Of a stretch of DNA of 64,000 bases, positions 25,635 through 36,500 are shown piece by piece (position 1 is the stretch's first letter; every line of letters starts with the position of its first letter). The stretch covers positions 1-64,000 of the forward strand of contig NZ_JAQWOO010000025.1 of NCBI RefSeq assembly GCF_029245835.1, written 5' to 3'. Position numbers and translations under genes: made by a program. The stretch is from Algibacter sp. Its GTDB lineage: Bacteria; Bacteroidota; Bacteroidia; Flavobacteriales; Flavobacteriaceae. Below the pieces are notes generated by a model that did no database searches, was not told the origin of the DNA, and saw nothing but the letters and a program-made list of their open reading frames with translations.

Positions 25635-26744
25635 GTGATAAAGCTACACGACAAATATTTTAAACCCTTTATTTCTGCTAAAGAAATCGATAGAGCCCTG
25701 CAGCGTTTAGTTGATGAAATAGCTGAAGATGTTGGTGATGAAATCCCTGTATTTGTAGGTATCCTAAATGGATCGTTTATGCTAACCAGCGACTTTGTAA
25801 AAAAGTACCCAAATACCTGTGAAGTCACTTTTATAAAATTAGCTTCTTATGAAGGTGTTAAGTCTTCTGAAGATATTCAAAGATTAATTGGATTGACCCA
25901 AGATTTAACTGATAGAACAGTAATTATTTTAGAAGATATTATTGATACAGGAAATACACTACATGAAGTTTACAGGATTTTTAAAAATGAAAAGGTTAAA
26001 TCATTAAAAATTGCGACACTTTTTTACAAACCTGAAGCTTATAAAAAAGACTTTAAATTACATTATGTTGGTATTGAAATTCCTGATAAATTCATAGTGG
26101 GTTACGGCTTAGATTATGATGGATTAGGAAGGAATTTACCAGAAGTATATCAGATAAAAGAAACACAACACATGACAAACTTAGTGCTATTTGGCCCTCC
26201 GGGAGCAGGAAAAGGAACGCAAGCAGAATTCTTAAAAGAGAAATATAATTTAGTACATATTTCTACTGGCGATGTTTTTAGATACAATATGAAAAACGAA
26301 ACAGCTTTAGGCATGTTGGCAAAGTCTTACATAGAAAAAGGCGGATTGGTTCCAGATCAAGTCACTATTGATATGCTTAATGCAGAAGTCGAAAAGAATG
26401 CCGACGCAAATGGATTCATTTTTGATGGTTTTCCGCGTACCAATGCTCAAGCAGACGCTTTAGACAAATTGATGGATAGTAAAGATTCTCAAATTAATGC
26501 AATGATTGCTTTGGAAGTTGATGATGAAGTTTTGGTAAATCGCTTACTTGAAAGAGGAAAAACTAGCGGAAGAAAAGATGATGCTGATGAAACTGTAATT
26601 AGAAACAGAATTAAAGTATACTACGACGAAACAGCCATATTAAAAGACTTTTACGCAGGCCAAGATAAATATTTTGGAGTGGATGGCGTTGGTAGTATTG
26701 AAAATATAACAGTGCGTTTGAGTAGTGTGATTGATAATCTTTAA
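25635..26744 (+). CDS. Fused hypoxanthine phosphoribosyltransferase - adenylate kinase
   Basis: One continuous 369-residue frame holds two purine enzymes. Residues 1-178 are a type I phosphoribosyltransferase of the Hpt kind, with PRPP motif VIILEDIIDTGNTLHE and the base-site region KFIVGYGLDYDG. Residues about 180-369 are adenylate kinase, with P-loop GPPGAGKGTQ, FDGFPRTNAQADAL and RLLERGKTSGRKDD; the lid is short. It would salvage hypoxanthine/guanine and interconvert AMP and ADP. The start is GTG at 25635: the frame upstream has a stop at 25620 and no ATG. This fusion is known from other Flavobacteriaceae and lies opposite purK. Confidence 0.95.
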   Translation: MIKLHDKYFKPFISAKEIDRALQRLVDEIAEDVGDEIPVFVGILNGSFMLTSDFVKKYPNTCEVTFIKLASYEGVKSSEDIQRLIGLTQDLTDRTVIILEDIIDTGNTLHEVYRIFKNEKVKSLKIATLFYKPEAYKKDFKLHYVGIEIPDKFIVGYGLDYDGLGRNLPEVYQIKETQHMTNLVLFGPPGAGKGTQAEFLKEKYNLVHISTGDVFRYNMKNETALGMLAKSYIEKGGLVPDQVTIDMLNAEVEKNADANGFIFDGFPRTNAQADALDKLMDSKDSQINAMIALEVDDEVLVNRLLERGKTSGRKDDADETVIRNRIKVYYDETAILKDFYAGQDKYFGVDGVGSIENITVRLSSVIDNL

Positions 26745-26756
26745 GATCTCTAAGTT

Positions 26757-26829
26757 GATGTGTTTATTCGTTTGGTTGTTTAAAAAGCAATGCAACTAAA
26801 CAACTCAACAAAAAACAAATAAACAAAAA
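26757..26829. repeat. Low-complexity imperfect inverted repeat before obgE
   Basis: TGTTTATTCGTTTGGTTGTTTA is partly complementary to TAAACAACTCAAC followed by AAACAAATAAACA. Such Gln/Asn-poor, TTTG/CAAA-rich stretches recur in flavobacterial intergenic DNA. It could fold in the obgE leader. Confidence 0.45.
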
Positions 26830-26830
26830 A

Positions 26831-27829
26831 ATGACTGAGGGAAATTTTGTAGACTACGTAAAAATGTATGTGTGCTCTGGAAACGGAGGCAAAGGTTCTG
26901 TGCATTTACATCGTGAAAAGTATATTACTAAAGGTGGTCCTGATGGTGGTGATGGTGGTCGAGGTGGTCATGTTATTGTTAGAGGAAAATCCAATCTTTG
27001 GACCTTACTTCATTTAAAGTTTAAAAAACATTCAAGAGCAGGTCATGGAGAACATGGAAGTAGCGGAAGAAGTTTTGGAGCAGATGGTGAAGATGTATAT
27101 ATTGATGTACCATTAGGAACTGTTATAAGAGACACCGAAACTAACGAAATCCTTTTTGAAATTACCGAAGATGGCGAAGAAAAAATCCTTGCCGAAGGCG
27201 GAAAAGGCGGTTTAGGAAACTGGCATTTTAAAAGCTCAACCAACCAAACGCCGCGTTACGCACAACCAGGGATTCCCATGGAAGAAAAGTACGTAACTAT
27301 GGAGTTAAAAGTACTTGCTGATGTTGGTTTGGTAGGTTTTCCTAATGCAGGTAAATCAACGCTATTATCGGTTGTTACTTCAGCAAAACCAAAAATTGCC
27401 GATTACGAGTTTACTACCCTTAAACCAAATTTAGGCATTGTAAAATACCGCGATTTTCAAACTTTTGTTATGGCAGATATTCCTGGAATAATTGAAGGTG
27501 CTGCCGAAGGTAAAGGGCTAGGGCATTACTTTTTACGCCATATCGAACGAAATTCTATTCTATTATTTTTAATTCCGGCAGACGCTAAGGATATCAAAAA
27601 GCAATATGATATTTTGCTGGATGAACTCCGAAGATATAACCCAGAAATGCTAGATAAAGAACGTATCATAGCCATTTCTAAATGCGATATGCTTGATGAT
27701 GAGCTTCAAGCAGAAATGAAAACTGAGCTAGATAACGAACTTCCTATTCCATACTTATTCATTTCATCTGTAGCTCAAAAAGGCATCACAGAACTCAAGG
27801 ATGTGTTGTGGAAAATGCTCAATAATTAG
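26831..27829 (+). CDS. obgE: Obg-family GTPase
   Basis: Conserved ribosome-associated GTPase for 50S maturation. The glycine-rich Obg fold covers residues 1-160 ([32 protein letters not shown]). The G domain follows: G1 [11 protein letters not shown]2 region [10 protein letters not shown]3 [16 protein letters not shown], and G4 SKCD. The 332 residues include no C-terminal OCT domain, which is normal for Bacteroidota. The last base of its stop codon is the first base of dispersed repeat copy B. Confidence 0.97.
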   Translation: MTEGNFVDYVKMYVCSGNGGKGSVHLHREKYITKGGPDGGDGGRGGHVIVRGKSNLWTLLHLKFKKHSRAGHGEHGSSGRSFGADGEDVYIDVPLGTVIRDTETNEILFEITEDGEEKILAEGGKGGLGNWHFKSSTNQTPRYAQPGIPMEEKYVTMELKVLADVGLVGFPNAGKSTLLSVVTSAKPKIADYEFTTLKPNLGIVKYRDFQTFVMADIPGIIEGAAEGKGLGHYFLRHIERNSILLFLIPADAKDIKKQYDILLDELRRYNPEMLDKERIIAISKCDMLDDELQAEMKTELDNELPIPYLFISSVAQKGITELKDVLWKMLNN

Positions 27830-27898
27830 GGCGTTACCCAAGGGTCGGGCTTTTATTCATGGTTTTCTTTTTAATATTACTTAGTAATATTAAAAAGA
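27829..27898 (+). repeat. Dispersed intergenic repeat, copy B (3' part replaced by a hairpin)
   Basis: Starts GGGCGTTACCCAAGGGTCGGG, as in copies A and C, with ACCC/GGGT pairing. It then runs into a perfect 16-base inverted repeat, TCTTTTTAATATTACT (27866-27881) and its complement (27883-27898) around one T. The ATCCCTAACGC end of other copies is missing. It starts on the last base of the obgE stop and may serve as its terminator. Confidence 0.75.
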
Positions 27899-28043
27899 GT
27901 AGGGCGTCACTAGCATAGTATTTCATATTTTATTTTTTGATTAAGATAAATATCGGGATACTCCCTTTAAGTTCAAAGTATTTTAACCTTAAACATATAT
28001 TACTTGGAATAATTTTTGATTAAATTTATATAAAATTAAAGCA

Positions 28044-28565
28044 ATGCGATTTCTAAAAGCCACCATGCTAACCTTATTTATTATATCATGTGCACCCATT
28101 CGTGTAAATTATGATTATGATAAAACCACAAACTTTAAAACTTATAAAACATATCAATATTACGCAGATATGGAAACGGGTTTAAACGAATTAGATACCA
28201 AACGTTTATTAAATGCTATTGATGCTAAAATGGAAGCTAAAGGATTTGGCATTTCAGAAAATCCAGATTTTTTCATCGATATTAAAAGTGAAGAATATCA
28301 AGCTGCACAACGACAGGCCGTAGGTGTTGGAGTAGGCGGCAGTGGGCGCAATGTAGGTGGAGGAATTTCAATAGGATTACCAATAGGTCAAGCCAATATA
28401 AACCGACAAATAACAATCGATTTTGTAGACGAAAACAAAAAACAACTCTTTTGGCAAGCCATTAGCGAATCTAGTTTTAACCCAAAAGCGACTCCAGAAA
28501 AAAGAGAAGCGCGTTTAAATGCTATTGTTGAAAAGGTGATATCAGGCTTTCCGCCAGAACAGTAA
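28044..28565 (+). CDS. DUF4136 lipoprotein
   Basis: Envelope lipoprotein of 173 residues. Signal with lipobox IISC (Cys16) is followed by the DUF4136 pattern: INYDYDKTTNF-like text (here RVNYDYDKTTNFKTYKTY), a middle stretch LLNAIDAKMEAKGFGISENP, a glycine-rich loop GVGVGGSGRNVGGG, and the closing region RLNAIVEKVISGFPP. The function of this domain is unknown. It stands alone between obgE (same strand, 214 bases) and the convergent M64 peptidase gene, which ends 1 base away. Confidence 0.87.
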   Translation: MRFLKATMLTLFIISCAPIRVNYDYDKTTNFKTYKTYQYYADMETGLNELDTKRLLNAIDAKMEAKGFGISENPDFFIDIKSEEYQAAQRQAVGVGVGGSGRNVGGGISIGLPIGQANINRQITIDFVDENKKQLFWQAISESSFNPKATPEKREARLNAIVEKVISGFPPEQ

Positions 28566-28566
28566 T

Positions 28567-29991
28567 TTAATTCTTAACCAATCTTTTACTAGCAATTAAT
28601 ACATTCCCAGAATAGAAGTTAGTAACATAAACACCCTGGCTTAAATTGCCAATATCTACTTGCGTATTTTCATAACTAGAAAGATTAGCAGATTTTACTT
28701 TTTTACCATCCAAACTAATAATGTCAACTTTCAAGTTAGAAGATGTACTGCTTTCAAATTTTAGATTTAAAATACTATATGTTGGATTTGGGTACAATGA
28801 AATATTGAAATTATTCATTTTACTTTCAATATCATCTACTCCAAGCGAAGAATAATTTATGGTCCAAGTTACGGTGTATACATGTAAGCTGTCATGATTA
28901 TCTACTCTTAGAAATGGCGAGTTATCGTGCACAACTGCTGTTAATGTATTGGTGCTTTCAGCTAAATCGGTTTCAAGAATCGATACATCATCAACATTAT
29001 CAGCATAACTTACAGCATTAAGTATCCATTCACTTTCTAAAGTATTTGGGTCTGGTTTTATCAAATTAAGTTGGAAATCTAAAGGAAATGTTAGATTATC
29101 AACTGTATTGTTATTTGGTGTATAAGCATCAATTGGAGACGCTAAACTGTGTATCTTTTCAATAATTCCTTCTTTGCAAACCGAGCAAAATGGGTTGTTT
29201 AACACTTCCATTTTACAACTGGTATTTGGTTTATACCAGTCTGAACAATTACCAGAACTACAGGTGTGCTGGTAAACACCAACATTATCTGTTCCTATCC
29301 AATTATTCCACCTAGGATTATTAATATTGTTTACATGTGTCATGTTAACGGCTTCGGCTGCCAATAAATCGCCTGGGTAATATTCATCTTTTAAGTCAAA
29401 TAATGAATGTCCTAATTCATGTATTGCTAATTCGTCAGAACTTATACCAGTTGAAGCCATAGGGAATGTGCCACCGCTACCACCATAGTAAGGTGAATTA
29501 ACTAAAATTAGAGCTTGATCGTAAGTGGGGAAATTATCTGCTAAAACGTTAATAATTTTTGCCTCTGTATTATTGGCATAATTACCATCAACTTCGTAAA
29601 AAAGCAGAAAATGATTTCCGAAAGAATCAAAAGTGGCATTAAAAAAAGTATCTACATTTGTTGTTGGTACAGGCCAATTGGTTTCGAAATAGGTGCTTCC
29701 TGTTCCTGGGTGGTCTGCACCACTTTCATTAGATGGTACTTTTATCGCGTATACATTAAAATAGTCAGCATATTCTTTTAGTGGACTCTTGCTAAACATG
29801 CTATTTGAAAAGTTAGTAGCATCCGTAATAAATTTATCCAATTCATTAACAGTATAACCATCTCCCATAATGACTAAGCTAATGCGTTTATCATTATCAC
29901 CAGTCACTTTAATAGGTTCCACATCGAAAACCTGAGCATGGAGAAATAAGAGGTTACAAGTAAAAAGTAAGAAGCATAAAAAAGATTTCAT
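28567..29991 (-). CDS. M64-type secreted metallopeptidase with T9SS sorting domain
   Basis: Predicted outer-surface or secreted peptidase of 474 residues. I start it at 29991 (MKSFLCFLLFTC, signal to HAQ), because the longer frame adds 14 residues in front of a clear signal peptide. The M64 (IgA-peptidase-like) domain has LVIMGDGYT near residue 40 and the zinc motif HELGHSLFDLKDEY at 191-204. The last 75 or so residues begin ISLYPNPTYSILNLKF and end GVYVTNFYSG...KRLVKN, a type A type-IX-secretion sorting domain. A lipoprotein gene ends 1 base upstream, so they form a small operon. Confidence 0.9.
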   Translation of the reverse strand: MKSFLCFLLFTCNLLFLHAQVFDVEPIKVTGDNDKRISLVIMGDGYTVNELDKFITDATNFSNSMFSKSPLKEYADYFNVYAIKVPSNESGADHPGTGSTYFETNWPVPTTNVDTFFNATFDSFGNHFLLFYEVDGNYANNTEAKIINVLADNFPTYDQALILVNSPYYGGSGGTFPMASTGISSDELAIHELGHSLFDLKDEYYPGDLLAAEAVNMTHVNNINNPRWNNWIGTDNVGVYQHTCSSGNCSDWYKPNTSCKMEVLNNPFCSVCKEGIIEKIHSLASPIDAYTPNNNTVDNLTFPLDFQLNLIKPDPNTLESEWILNAVSYADNVDDVSILETDLAESTNTLTAVVHDNSPFLRVDNHDSLHVYTVTWTINYSSLGVDDIESKMNNFNISLYPNPTYSILNLKFESSTSSNLKVDIISLDGKKVKSANLSSYENTQVDIGNLSQGVYVTNFYSGNVLIASKRLVKN

Positions 29992-29992
29992 A

Positions 29993-30484
29993 CTAGTTAA
30001 TTTGGGTTTTAATGAGGGGGTCATTTTCAGCAAAGTTACTAATTGTTATGTATTTAGTGTTGCTTTTTAGCTGTAACCTTATGGAAAACTGCGTTTTGTC
30101 GGTTTTTATGGTTTCTGTTTTAAAATTTTTAGAATCATCAACATATTCTATTGATTTAACTAATGGATTCTTAATAAGTATCTGATTTAGCATTTTAGAT
30201 TTCTTATCTAATTCAGTAAAAATTAAATCTCCAATTACACCGTTTTCAATAGACTCAAATTTTATCTGTTTTAATTTACCGTCAACTATTTTTTTATTTA
30301 TAAACTGAATAGTTCTCTTCCCATTTAAAGTTTTTTCAATATTATAATTTAGAAAAAGAACTTTAGGGGTGCCTACAATTTCTGATTGATTTTCAAATAC
30401 TGATTTGCTGTTTTTACATCCAGAAAAAAAGGAAAGGCAAACTATTAAAAGTAGAACGGTTTTATATGTTGTTGAACACTTCAA
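29993..30484 (-). CDS. Lipoprotein of unknown function
   Basis: Protein of 163 residues with a signal and lipobox FSGC (Cys23). The rest is lysine-rich, with predicted beta strands (VLFLNYNI, RTIQFINKK, KFESIENGVIGDLIF). I do not recognise a family. It lies 1 base upstream of the M64 peptidase gene on the same strand, so the two are probably cotranscribed. A role as partner or inhibitor of the peptidase is possible but unsupported by motif. Confidence 0.75.
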   Translation of the reverse strand: MKCSTTYKTVLLLIVCLSFFSGCKNSKSVFENQSEIVGTPKVLFLNYNIEKTLNGKRTIQFINKKIVDGKLKQIKFESIENGVIGDLIFTELDKKSKMLNQILIKNPLVKSIEYVDDSKNFKTETIKTDKTQFSIRLQLKSNTKYITISNFAENDPLIKTQIN

Positions 30485-30533
30485 TACAATGAAATAAAAA
30501 ATTTGGGATTTAAAGTTCTGTAAAGTTACGCAT

Positions 30534-30563
30534 AAAAAAGAGGTTGTAAAAACCTCTTTTTTT
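30534..30563 (-). terminator. Intrinsic terminator after the alpha-2-macroglobulin gene
   Basis: AAAAAAGAGGTT and AACCTCTTTTTT form a 12-base stem with a GTAAA loop and T-runs on both strands. It lies 11 bases past the stop of the leftward macroglobulin gene. Confidence 0.88.
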
Positions 30564-30573
30564 ATGCTAACTA

Positions 30574-33500
30574 TTATTCAATAGTTATTCTTGAGCCCTC
30601 ACTATGACTGCTAAATTCTGGTGCATACATACTTTGAATGGTGGTAACGCCATTGCTCATATTACCAGCATTGTTTACTCTTAAATCGTACTCAAATACA
30701 TAAACGCCTTTTGGTAAATAATCAAAAAAGAAGTTGGTTGAAGCATCTTTTGTACTTTCATAATAGCCTAAACCATCTTGCCATTTATATTGACTCAATA
30801 CGTTTACAGGTTCTAAACCTGAAGCACGCATATCTTTCATGTGCAAAAATTCCATGTTTCTGTCGCTTCGTAATTCAATTCTAACGCGAACCAAATCACC
30901 AATTTTTAATTTTGTATCAGAATTAATTTCTGATATTTCTTCACCCGTGTCTGTATTGGTTTTAAGGAATAGTTTTTTCTTAAGTTTAAGAGGTGTTTCA
31001 GCTGAAGTTATCTTATCTAAATCTTCAAAATATTGCCAGTTTAAACTTCCCCATGCAATACCTTTTCCTTTCTTAGTAATTTTTACTTCGCCCATTTCTG
31101 GTTTAATTTCAGACGTATTCCAAGCCGTTTTATAATAGCCTGTTCCAGCTTCAATTTTTACATTTTCTAATTTAGAAGGCGCTATCTGTTGTCCGCCTAT
31201 AACCATATCAGCCATGTCAGTTACAGATAACCAATCACTTCCTTGAAGAAGTAATGCATAAACAGCATCGGTAGTTGCTTTAGTTGTTTTCCATCGGTTG
31301 GTCTGCTTGTTTTTAAGCAACCAGATTTTTAGATTATCTATAGTTTCAAGATTCTTCGCTTCGCTCTGAATGACAAGTCCTGTTTCTGAAAACACTTCAA
31401 TTAACAAGGCTTGAGTTTCAATTGGTGCCTGATGCCAGTACCAAGAATTTGTGTTGGATTTCCAATACATGCCTAATTCTTCGGAAGTGATACTCGTTTC
31501 TTTTAAAGATTTTAAAATCTTAAATGCAGACTTAGCATCATCATTTCTATGCGAAATTAAAGCCATTAATCCTTTTGAATATAGGGAGCGTTTTGACCAA
31601 TATTTTCGGATTTGAGATTGATAATATTCACTAATAGTTGCAACCTCTTTTGATTTTTTAACCTCTGTAAAAAAGCTTCGTATGTATAAATAATGCAACT
31701 GCGTATAGCTTAAATGATCTTTATCTAAATCAATTTTTGCATTATACTTTCTGATGTCTTTGTATTCTTTTACAAATTCATCATCCAAATAATTAATAGC
31801 GTTTTGAATCATTTGAGAGTTTGAATCCGTATCAACTTTAAGTTGTTTTAAATGTCCGAAACCAGAAATAATATGTTGTGTGATGTATCTGTTTTCATAA
31901 CCCCCATTAAACCAAGCCCATGCTCCAGAAGGCATTTGATTTGCTTTTAATTTGTTGATAGCGGATTGTAATTCATTATTCATCTTGTTTAAATCGAATA
32001 ATAATGCGACGCGTTTTTTCTGTTCGGTTTCGCTTTGCGCATCACGTAACCAAGGCGTTTCTTGAATTAAAATGGATTTAAGCGCTTCATTTTTCTCTAA
32101 GTTAGAAAGTAAGGCATCTGTATTTCTCCATTGATTGAAAACGTCCTGAATTCTAGGATTTGAATTGGCAATATGGCTAGCCAAAGCATTAGCATAATAC
32201 CTTGAAAAAGTCTGCTCATTACAGTCGTAAGGATATTCCATTAAATAGGGTAGTACCTGAACTGCATACCACGCAGGATTGGAAGTCATCTCTAAAGTCA
32301 ATTTATGATTTTTGAGTGTCGTTGAGGTATTCGTTGTCAACTTATCCAAAGTGAATGTTTTAGTTTGATTACTTCTAACCCACATAGGCAAGGTTTCGGT
32401 AACCAACATACGGTTGCTTAAAACAGGCAGTGCGTTTTGCTCACCATCGCTGAACTCGCCGGATTTTGCAATAACTTTATATTGAACGGCTTGTACATTG
32501 TCAGGAATGCTTAAAGACCAAGAAACTTGCGTATTGCCTTTGGCATCAACACTAAAAGAAGAACTTCCATCTAGCTTCCCCGAAGGGTAAGAACTGAGTA
32601 AGTTTGCGGTAATATCATTGCCTGAAATAGCATTTTTTAAAATTAAAACCGCTTGCCCATAAAGTGTTTTATCAGTAAGATTAGCAATTTTAGTACTAAT
32701 TATAATGTTATCACCTTCGCGTAAAAAACGAGGCGTATTTGGAATCACCATCAGCTCTTTTTGAGTAACCGTAGTTAATGTTTCAGTAGCATTTTCTAAA
32801 GTTTTTGTATGCGCTAATAATTGTAATTTCCATTGTGTTAAAGCTTCAGGGGTTGTAAAACTAAAACTCACGTTACCCGTTTCATCTGTTTTTAATTTTG
32901 GAAAGAAAAATGCAGTTTCTTGGAAGTTTTTGCGAATTTTGATATTGTCAAAATTTAGTTTTCCTTCTGTATCATCCAAATTACCTTCCTCTAGGTTTTT
33001 TTCAGCAATTACTGAAGTTACTGCACCAGTTAAATAACTTTTCTTTTGAGTACCATATCCAACAACTACAACTTCGTCTAATTCCATTTCGTTTTCCACA
33101 ATTTCAATACTTTCTGGTGCAGCTTGAAGACCAGCAACTCTTCCGCTAAGTACTTCTGAAAGACTAGAAACACCTCTAATTCTTAAATTATAATTATTCC
33201 CAAAACTAAATCCAAACCAATTCAATTGGTCATAAGTTTGATTTAAATAATTAGCACGAAATTTATCTTGATATACTCTAAAGTTTTGTGTTCCAAAGCT
33301 CTTGTTTGCTCGTTTATTACTTTGTGCAAAATAAACAGGATTTTGAATAGGATTAAAATTCCAAGTATGCGATTTAAATTGATCTAAAGACGCATCATAC
33401 ATACTTGCTAGTAATTCAGCACTTACTTTTTCGCCATAGGGCCCTTTAATTTTAAATTGCCAAGTTTCATCAGTTCCTGGTTGTAGTTTATCTCTAAACG

Positions 33501-36500
33501 TAAGTGTTTCAATTTCTAAATTCGTTTTAGGATAAGGTACAGAAATAGCTTGAGAACCGGATTTGTAGCTGTTAAAAGCTGCAAAACTATAATGCACAAC
33601 AAAACCGCCTAAATCAGCTTCTGAAACAGGAACTGATATTGTTTTTTTATTTGCATTTAGCGTAACAATTTCTGTTTTGATTATTTTTTTATCCTTTTCA
33701 ATTACAACTGTAACCGAAACATTATTTGCAGCAGAACCAAAAGTTACATGCGCCATATCACCAATATTATAAGACGATTTATCAGTAGAAATAGTAAACA
33801 ATTGATTATCAGCAGGAGTTTTATCTTCATTACTGAATAATGTCGTTTTAATTTCATCTTTTACTAATTGACCAAATTTGTCTTTACTTTCTAAAGTAAT
33901 AAGATATTGACCCGATTGCCATTTTTTGGTTTTACCAAGATTGAGTTTTGTTGAAATTCCGGTATTGAAAGAGGATATAAAAACAAGCTTTCCTTTTTTC
34001 CAATTATTAGGGTTTTGTTCATTGTCATAGGGGTCATGGGGAAACAGTTTCTTAAAATCTTGCTCAGAAAAATATTGATAATCTGGAGCAGCCCAAGGGC
34101 GCTGTCTAAATACGGAATTTGGTGCTTGTAATTTGTAAATTTTAATAGTCCCTTTTGCAGAAACAAACTCGCCATTTAAGTTTTTAGTGTCAATAGTAAT
34201 AGCGTGGTCTTTTTTTGTTTTGTTTAAAATGGCATCAATACTCATATTAGCAATTAAAGCGTGATAGCCAACATTAATGATGGTTGTTGCGCTTCGAGTT
34301 TCACCATTTAAATCGGTAACATCTGCGGTAATTTCATAATTAAAAATAGGTAAACTACGTTTATCTACACTTTGATCTGGAATGGCTTTAAACGTGATGT
34401 TAAATTCGCCTTTAGCACTAGTTGTTGCTTCCCCATGAGTGATTTCTTGAGGCGCGCTATTTACCCAAGGGCGATACCAAAAATACCAACGCGGATATTG
34501 TACCTTTCTTTGGACGCGATAAACCACTTTAGCATCAGTTACATTACTACCAGTATAAGCTAAAGCATGCCCTTTTACGGTAACAGAATCATTAATTTTA
34601 AAGGTTTCGGTAACAGGTTTAAATTTTGTTTCAAACTTTGGGCGTTTGTATTCTTCAACAGAGAAATAATGTTCAGTATAAAAATCTTTTTCATCGCCAT
34701 CAAAATCAATGAAATATTGCCCGTTTAATCCATTATTTGGCAAGATAAACGCACCTGAAATCGATCCAAATTCATTGGTTTTAAATTCAAGCCCTTTAAC
34801 TTCTTCACCATTTGCGTTATATAAAATCGCATATACTTTTTCATTTTCTAAAACTTCAGACTTTCCGTCTTGGGTTTTCATTGCAATGCCTTTAAAGTAA
34901 ACCGTTTGGCCTGGTCTGTAAATACTTCTATCAGTAAATAAAAATGATTTATAACTAACTTTTTCTTCTGGTTGATTGTAGGATTGACTAATATAAAAGT
35001 TGCCAAAATAAGCTAGGTTATTACTACTTTTTACTTTTAGATTAACATTTCTATGCCAATTTTTGTTTTTTTCAATTTTAATCTCGCCAAAACTATTGGT
35101 GGTGTAGTTTTTAGTTGAAGCCCTTTTGTCATTTCTTAGATAATAAGATAATTCTACACGAGCATTAGCAATGGGCGAACCATTATTTCTATCAATAATT
35201 TGAAATATTTTAGAGTTAGTCGATTCTGTTTCTATTAAAGCTAAATTAGTAACTTGAATATTAGCAAAAGCAAAGGTTTCTTTGTCTATATCTAGAAAAG
35301 CGACAACTAAATATCTGCCATTATTAAGTTTAGGAATTAAAATTTCAGTGGTATGGGTTTGGTAATCATTTTCATTTTTTAAGCTGTTATCCCAAGTTTT
35401 GTAGGTGTCAAGAGTTTTTATAAAATCTAGTTGTTCATCTTTTCTGTATGTCTTTATAAACTTCTCATATTGCTTTTCTGAGATTTTATAAGCATTAAAT
35501 TTTAACGCATTTAGATTTTTATATCGTAATAATAATCGAGCATGTTGCTGAATAGGCAAAAAGTCTTCGGTGGTAATTTGTAGCGAAACTTGCTCAATTT
35601 GAGATTTTAAAATTGCACAATTCTCTGCGCCTTTACTTTTTGGAAATTTTGAAATAACTTGATTACACAATTCTAAAGCTTCTTTAGCTTTCCAACGCTG
35701 TTCTATGTTGTTCTTTGGTTGGTAAGATTGACTTTGGAGATAGTAAATAGAAGCGATTTCAAAATCGTATAATCCTGAAATTTCATTTGTCTTAAATTTG
35801 GCGCTTTCAGTTGTAAAAGCATTTAATAGAATAGCTTGTTTATCTGTAAATGTAGCATGCTGATTTACAAATTTTAAGCGCTCAATATTTACGTCTGCCA
35901 ATGCGTAAGGTGATTCATCTTTCAAATGAAAGCGAATCAATTCTTTGTAAATGTTTAAAGCATTAAGTTGTAATGATGTAGTGTCTTTAGATACAATATT
36001 TAAGGTTGAAAACGTTTCAGCATCAGCTAAAAAATCAGGATTATTAATCTCAAACTTATAAGCCGGTTTAGTAATTTGCGTTTCTTTAGTTTTATAAAAT
36101 TCTAAAGCATTATGGCTTAAAAAATCGAATAGAGTAGGTCTGTAAATTTTAGAACTTTTTTGTTCATTTAATAAAGCACTATATTTTTTTAAAGCCTCCT
36201 GTTGAAGCATCAATCCATTCTCTAAAGACTTTTTATAATGTGCATGAGTTTCATCAAAAAGCGTTTGTAAATCCCAGGTTCTAAAATCTTCAGCATCAAC
36301 TTTTTTATCAGTTTTGGTGCGTTTATAAAATTGATATCTGTTTTGGTTAAAATATTGCCAATATAAATTAGCTAATATGTTTTCTAGAATATTTTTTGTT
36401 GGAAATGTACTAGTAGTAATCTGATTTTTAAAATCATTAAGAATATGCAACTGTGCATCTTCTTCCAAAATCAAAGCATATTTACTTTTAAAAATCATGG

